From positions 62,001-126,000 of the forward strand of contig NZ_CP159831.1 of NCBI RefSeq assembly GCF_047730075.1: a DNA stretch of 64,000 bases, read 5' to 3'. The stretch is from Njordibacter sp905182035. Its GTDB lineage: Bacteria; Pseudomonadota; Gammaproteobacteria; Pseudomonadales; Balneatricaceae. The notes beneath the pieces are model-generated. The model had not been told where the DNA came from. It searched no databases and saw nothing but the letters and a program-made list of their open reading frames with translations. A program made the position numbers and the translations under genes. Shown here one piece after another: positions 60,002 through 64,000 of this stretch (position 1 is the stretch's first letter; each line of letters starts with the position of its first letter).

Positions 60002-62710
60002 GTGAAAAATCTTCTGTTGGCCATCAGTGACTATTTTGAACGATTGCCAAATCGCCTGCGGCCTTGGCGTTGGGGCATTATTACCTTGGCGTTAACCAGT
60101 ACTATATTTATGGCGGTAGGTAGCACCAAGTTTGTTATTGATGTGACTGTAGACTCATGGTTTAACGAAGACGATCCAGTATTACAAAGCCTAGACGAGT
60201 TCCGTGATCAATTTGGTAGCGATGACGGTTTATTTATTGTTTATGAAGCTAAAGATGGAGACGTGTTCTCTGCCGCCTCTTTACGCCTAGTCGACCAGCT
60301 CACAAGCAGCCTTAGCCACTGGCAGGACATCCCCCAAGGCACCCTAGAGGCAGCCGGGATTACCCTTGAATTAGCTGTTGAACTCGATCACATAAAACGT
60401 GTGCAATCTCTCACTAATGTACGTATTCAAGTGAATGATGGAGATACCTTAAGCTCACCCCGATTGATCCAAAATTTGGTTATGGATAGTGACGAAACCG
60501 AACAGGTTAAAGCCATCGCTATGGCCCAAAGCAATTTACCTTTATTCCTGTTCTCTAACAATCACCGTTATGGCGCCATTATGGTGACTACAGATTTTGG
60601 CGCAATTCCATTGGCACAAAGCCTTGGAAAAAACACTAATGATTTGATGGCAGATGACGAACTTGAGTTAGCAGACGACTTTGATGATGGTTTATCGACT
60701 AATTTTGACGCTACAGCCAGCCAAGCTGAGGTGCGTTTTGAAGACATGGACTCAGGCCTCTATCTCACTTTTATGGAGGCCGTGAGTCGCTTATATAAAC
60801 AGCCAGAATTTGTAGAACAGTTTAACTTTTACCCCATTGGCAATGCGTCTATGGTTGAGCTTGCAGTAGATGATCTGATGCAGGCAGGGATGTTGCTGTT
60901 AGGTATGGTGTTGGTGATTAACGTCCTACTGTGGACGCTATTTCACTCTGCTAGCGCTGTCTTGTGGCCACAAATTGCTATCGGTATCAGCGCCTTATTT
61001 GTCGTAGGTACCTTGGGATGGCTAGGCTTAGAATCTAGCACCCTCATTAGTTTAACGGTGATGCTGATTGTTGCCGTAGGTGTGGCGGATTGTGTACACG
61101 TTTTGAGTAGCTATGTGTATTTCCGGCGTCACGGGCATGACCATGAGCTTGCTCTATCCAAAGCCTATGGCAAAACTGGATTACCTATATTGCTCACTAC
61201 CATTACCACCATGGCGGGTATGGGGGCATTAACCATCACCGGGATGGCTCAGTTTGTGATGTTTGGTGTGACCTCTGCGGCAGGTGTATTTTTGGCGTTT
61301 TTATACACCATTTTTTTACTGCCAGCCCTAATGGATTTGTGGCACCCTATGCCTATGGAAAAGGCAGCTCCCAAAAAGCTTGGCTGGCTTTTATGGTTAT
61401 CCTACTTGGTATGGCCTATGGCCATGTTGCTTAAGTTGATTTGGTTATTGTTATGGCCTATTCGTTTTATTTTGCGGCGCAGTGGTTTGCAATGGTTACT
61501 GAGTGGCATTTGGTTGCAGGACTTGTTGGATAAAATTCCAGCCTTTGCACAGCAATACAAATACACAATAAATTTTACTTTTGTGGGTTTATTTGCCGTG
61601 TGTTTGTATGGAGCGACACAGGTAAAGGTAGACTCTAATATTGCTGAACTTTATCGTGAAGGCTCGCCACTAAGAACGGCTTATAACGTAGTTGATGAGC
61701 ATATGATGGGTACTGGTAGCCTAGAAATTTTTGTGGATATGCAGCAGTCTGATGCCTTGATGCAAGCTGACGTATTACAAACTATGGACCGCCTCCAGCG
61801 GCAAATAGAAAACAAATACAGCCATCATGTTATTCGTACTAATTCCTTAGCTGACCTCGTTAAAAACACCCATGCCATCATGCAAGATGGTAGCGATGTT
61901 TACAAAACCATTCCTGATAACAAGCTAGCCGTTTCTCAACTGCTTTACCTATTTAATAGTTCAAACCCAGAAGAGCGGCGCGCCTTGGTGAATGATGATT
62001 ACAGTCAGAGTCACATCAGCGTGCAACTTAGAAACGCCGGTTCTAGTGAATATGCAGAGTTTTTTGAACTGGTGCAGATTGATATTGAAGAAGCCTTTGC
62101 TGGTCATGGAGAACAATACCCCAATATGGATGTTCATGTGACAGGCACTTTGGCCATGATGATGAGGCTGATGGATGATATGAGTAATAACCAGTTTAAA
62201 AGCTTAGCCTTAGCTATGGTTATTATCTCGGGTTTGTTAGTGCTTACTTTGGGTTCAGTCCAAGCAGGACTGATGTCTATCATCCCAAATATGATACCAG
62301 CAACATTGGCTTTTGGCCTCATGGGGTTGATGGGAATACCTTTAGATACAGACACCTTAATGATTGCCCCATTGATCATAGGTATTGCCGTAGACGATAC
62401 TATTCACTTTATTACCCACTATCGAATGGCATTGGCTAAGCACAGTGATATGCGTTTGGCTTTGGTAGGCACCATTAAAGAAGTGGGCCAAGCCGTAACC
62501 TTTACCAGTTTGGTACTAGGTTGTGGTTTTTTTATGCTGAGCTTTAGCAATTATTTGGGTCTTGCCAAGGTGGGTGCATTTGGGTCGTTAGCTATCTTTG
62601 TGGCCTTGTTGTGCGACTTGCTATTTTTCCCGGCTTTAATCATGGTATTTAAACCTAAATTTGGCCAACAAAACGTGACAGATAATCTGCAATTTAAAGG
62701 AGCTAAATAA
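60002..62710 (+). CDS. MMPL/RND-superfamily exporter (HAE-3 type)
   Basis: Inner-membrane transporter of 902 residues with about 12 helices in two halves, each an N-terminal helix, a large periplasmic loop and a bundle of five helices. Landmarks are DSWFNEDDPVLQSLDEFRDQFG in the first loop, the VGVADCVHVLSSY helix in the first half and GIAVDDTIHFITHYRMAL in the second, where the Asp residues fit the RND proton relay. An unusually acidic stretch (DDELELADDFDDG) sits in the first loop near residue 220. GTG 60002 has GGAG upstream. Substrates are likely lipids or other hydrophobic compounds; no partner adaptor protein is seen. The stop overlaps the next ATG (TAATG). Confidence 0.86.
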   Translation: MKNLLLAISDYFERLPNRLRPWRWGIITLALTSTIFMAVGSTKFVIDVTVDSWFNEDDPVLQSLDEFRDQFGSDDGLFIVYEAKDGDVFSAASLRLVDQLTSSLSHWQDIPQGTLEAAGITLELAVELDHIKRVQSLTNVRIQVNDGDTLSSPRLIQNLVMDSDETEQVKAIAMAQSNLPLFLFSNNHRYGAIMVTTDFGAIPLAQSLGKNTNDLMADDELELADDFDDGLSTNFDATASQAEVRFEDMDSGLYLTFMEAVSRLYKQPEFVEQFNFYPIGNASMVELAVDDLMQAGMLLLGMVLVINVLLWTLFHSASAVLWPQIAIGISALFVVGTLGWLGLESSTLISLTVMLIVAVGVADCVHVLSSYVYFRRHGHDHELALSKAYGKTGLPILLTTITTMAGMGALTITGMAQFVMFGVTSAAGVFLAFLYTIFLLPALMDLWHPMPMEKAAPKKLGWLLWLSYLVWPMAMLLKLIWLLLWPIRFILRRSGLQWLLSGIWLQDLLDKIPAFAQQYKYTINFTFVGLFAVCLYGATQVKVDSNIAELYREGSPLRTAYNVVDEHMMGTGSLEIFVDMQQSDALMQADVLQTMDRLQRQIENKYSHHVIRTNSLADLVKNTHAIMQDGSDVYKTIPDNKLAVSQLLYLFNSSNPEERRALVNDDYSQSHISVQLRNAGSSEYAEFFELVQIDIEEAFAGHGEQYPNMDVHVTGTLAMMMRLMDDMSNNQFKSLALAMVIISGLLVLTLGSVQAGLMSIIPNMIPATLAFGLMGLMGIPLDTDTLMIAPLIIGIAVDDTIHFITHYRMALAKHSDMRLALVGTIKEVGQAVTFTSLVLGCGFFMLSFSNYLGLAKVGAFGSLAIFVALLCDLLFFPALIMVFKPKFGQQNVTDNLQFKGAK

Positions 62711-63594
62711 TGCGGTTAATCAAGGCGATGGCGCTACTCAGTCTTAGTCTATTGGTGGTGGGCGTTGTCCAAGCAGAAATGACTGCCCGTGAGTTAGTGC
62801 AAGAAATGGATGAAAATCGATTAAAAACTACAGATTCATCTTTCAACCTAATGCAACTCACTACCTGCAAATATGGCACTAAAGATGGCAAACTCAAGTG
62901 TGTAGAAAAGCCCCGCATTAAACTATTAGAAAGTGCCCAAATTAATATAGGCGCTAATAATAAAGACAGTAAGTCCATCGCCATCATCCTGGAGCCTCCT
63001 AGTGAAAGGGGCATTGGCATGTTGACCTATACCTATGATGCTAGTGATAAAGACAACGAAACTTGGCTCTATTTATCAGCACTGGGTAAGGTAAAACGTA
63101 TTGCCTCGGGTAGTGATGATGAGGCGACCGAGCCCACTAGTATGTTTGGTTCAGAAATAACCACCGAAGACCAAGAAACGGGTAAATTGGATGATTACAC
63201 CTATAAAATTTTGCAGCGTGGAACCTATAAAGGCCGACCAGTAGCAGTGATTGAATCTGTGCCTACACCACAACGTTTACAGCACACTCGTTATGGCAAA
63301 GTAAGAACATGGGTCGATACGGAACGTTTTATAAGTCTAAAAATGCAAATGTTTGACAAACATGGTAATGCCATTAAACAGGTATCGGTGGCTAAAGTTG
63401 AGAAAATTAATGGCATTTGGTTAGCTAGAAGCATGACCTTCAAAAATTTAGTGAGTCAACGTTTAACTAATATGAAAATAAAAGCGATAAGCTTTGGGCT
63501 TAACATTAATGACGGTTTTTTAACGCAGCGGGCGCTGACTGACCAAGCCTTTAGGCAGAGGCACCTACAAACCCTTAGGGAGCAGGTGCAATAG
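62710..63594 (+). CDS. LolA-like outer-membrane lipoprotein-sorting family protein
   Basis: Exported protein of 294 residues: signal peptide (MRLIKAMALLSLSLLVVGVV, cleavage near QAEM), the TARELVQEMDENR opening typical of the family, then a beta-rich body with GIGMLTYTYD, WLYLSALGKVKRI and YKGRPVAVIESVP. Members accompany MMPL exporters and are thought to carry lipophilic cargo across the periplasm; this is inference. Its ATG overlaps the exporter stop by one base, and the next gene begins three bases after its stop. Confidence 0.85.
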   Translation: MRLIKAMALLSLSLLVVGVVQAEMTARELVQEMDENRLKTTDSSFNLMQLTTCKYGTKDGKLKCVEKPRIKLLESAQINIGANNKDSKSIAIILEPPSERGIGMLTYTYDASDKDNETWLYLSALGKVKRIASGSDDEATEPTSMFGSEITTEDQETGKLDDYTYKILQRGTYKGRPVAVIESVPTPQRLQHTRYGKVRTWVDTERFISLKMQMFDKHGNAIKQVSVAKVEKINGIWLARSMTFKNLVSQRLTNMKIKAISFGLNINDGFLTQRALTDQAFRQRHLQTLREQVQ

Positions 63595-63596
63595 AC

Positions 63597-64000
63597 ATGG
63601 GCATTGAAGTGGTAAAGAGACTGATTGCCTTGTGCTTAATTGTTATGTTTGTTGGCATGCCAGCTCAAGCAGGTGATAACTTGTTAAGTGATGATCTGTT
63701 AAATGACAACTTACTGGGTGACGATTTATACGATGGTGGAGATTTGTTTGCCGATGATGCCTTATTGGAAGAAAGCATTATCGTTGCACAAAATAAGCCT
63801 TTACAGCTTAGTGTGGAGCACAAGTTGACGCTTAACCCCCAAGCCAGTTATCAACGCACTAATCACTCCACAGATGCACGTTTATCAAGTGAGGCACCTG
63901 TTGGCCTATGGGGATATGGAGCATTGGAGTTAAAGGCCATACAATATTGGCAAGGCGACACAAATAAATCCGTTACAGGTCATTTTAGTCTGCTGGAAGT
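63597..64000 (+). CDS. Exported protein, partial (third gene of the exporter operon)
   Basis: Reading frame open to the window end, 134 residues so far. It starts ATG 63597 with a signal peptide (VKRLIALCLIVMFVGMPAQA), then an acidic Leu/Asp repeat: NLLSDD, LLNDN, LLGDD, LYDGG, LFADD, LLEES. After this come beta-like strands (PLQLSVEHKLTLNPQASYQ; GLWGYGALELKAIQYW) suggesting an outer-membrane barrel such as DUF1302-type porins found beside these exporters, but too little is present to assign it. Confidence 0.75.
   Translation, partial: MGIEVVKRLIALCLIVMFVGMPAQAGDNLLSDDLLNDNLLGDDLYDGGDLFADDALLEESIIVAQNKPLQLSVEHKLTLNPQASYQRTNHSTDARLSSEAPVGLWGYGALELKAIQYWQGDTNKSVTGHFSLLE

Noticed and set aside
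1..64000. tRNA, rRNA, CRISPR, insertion sequences, phage genes or riboswitches
   Set aside because: None recognised on reading both strands; absence of short or divergent RNA elements cannot be guaranteed without a covariance search.

Overview
This window is a contiguous piece of chromosome from a free-living gammaproteobacterium. It is dense with housekeeping genes, moderate in GC, and carries no rRNA, tRNA, prophage, insertion sequence or CRISPR array that I can see. Several gene orders are, from memory, those of Pseudomonas and its marine relatives: spoT-rpoZ-gmk / rph / crc / pyrE; coaBC-dut-algC-argB; lptM-lysA-dapF-DUF484-xerC-yigB; mrcA / pil(hof)-aroK-aroB-damX-gltB-gltD-hemE; hemCDXY; rho-ubiD. 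A Crc homologue and a glycerol ABC importer in place of GlpF point to a member of the Pseudomonadales/Oceanospirillales rather than an enteric bacterium. The species cannot be named from the sequence alone.

Layout. 1-6 kb: stringent response and RNA polymerase omega (spoT, rpoZ), nucleotide enzymes (gmk, pyrE), RNase PH, Crc and the division regulator SlmA. 6-10.1 kb: a minus-strand run coaBC > dut > algC > argB with stop/start overlaps; dut carries an apparent one-base frameshift near its 5' end. 10.2-11.7 kb: a small scarred patch with a chimeric relic of two genes (agmatinase-like 5' end joined to a CBS-domain 3' end) next to a short MetE-like methyltransferase. 11.9-21.1 kb: mutM, ferredoxin, coaD, ybiB, then the lptM > lysA > dapF > DUF484 > xerC > yigB > ybiB operon, cyaY and argH. 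21.2-21.8 kb: a decayed amidase. 21.8-31.7 kb: a secreted nuclease homologue, PBP1A, a reduced three-gene HofM / HofN-O-P / HofQ cluster in the usual pilMNOPQ position, aroK, aroB and a DamX-like SPOR ATPase. 31.9-45.7 kb: glutamate synthase (gltBD) and haem genes (hemE, hemCDXY) with small enzymes between. 45.8-48.6 kb: rho and ubiD.

48.6-59.1 kb is a full glycerol regulon: glpR (repressor), glpK (kinase), a five-component ABC importer (glpS, glpT, glpP, glpQ, glpV) with a small DUF2160 membrane protein, and glpD. Two 20-bp palindromes close to the enteric GlpR operator consensus lie in it. One is upstream of glpV, where an operator would be expected; the other is in the convergent gap between ubiD and glpR. 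The two ATPase subunits are degenerate in complementary ways.

59.1-64.0 kb holds two small lipoprotein genes, then an MMPL/RND-type exporter, a LolA-like periplasmic protein and the start of a third exported protein, apparently one operon that runs off the window.

No clearly new multi-gene system stands out. The most informative oddities are the dut frameshift, the two gene graveyards, the fused HofN-O-P protein, the asymmetric glycerol ABC ATPase and the misplaced GlpR operator.
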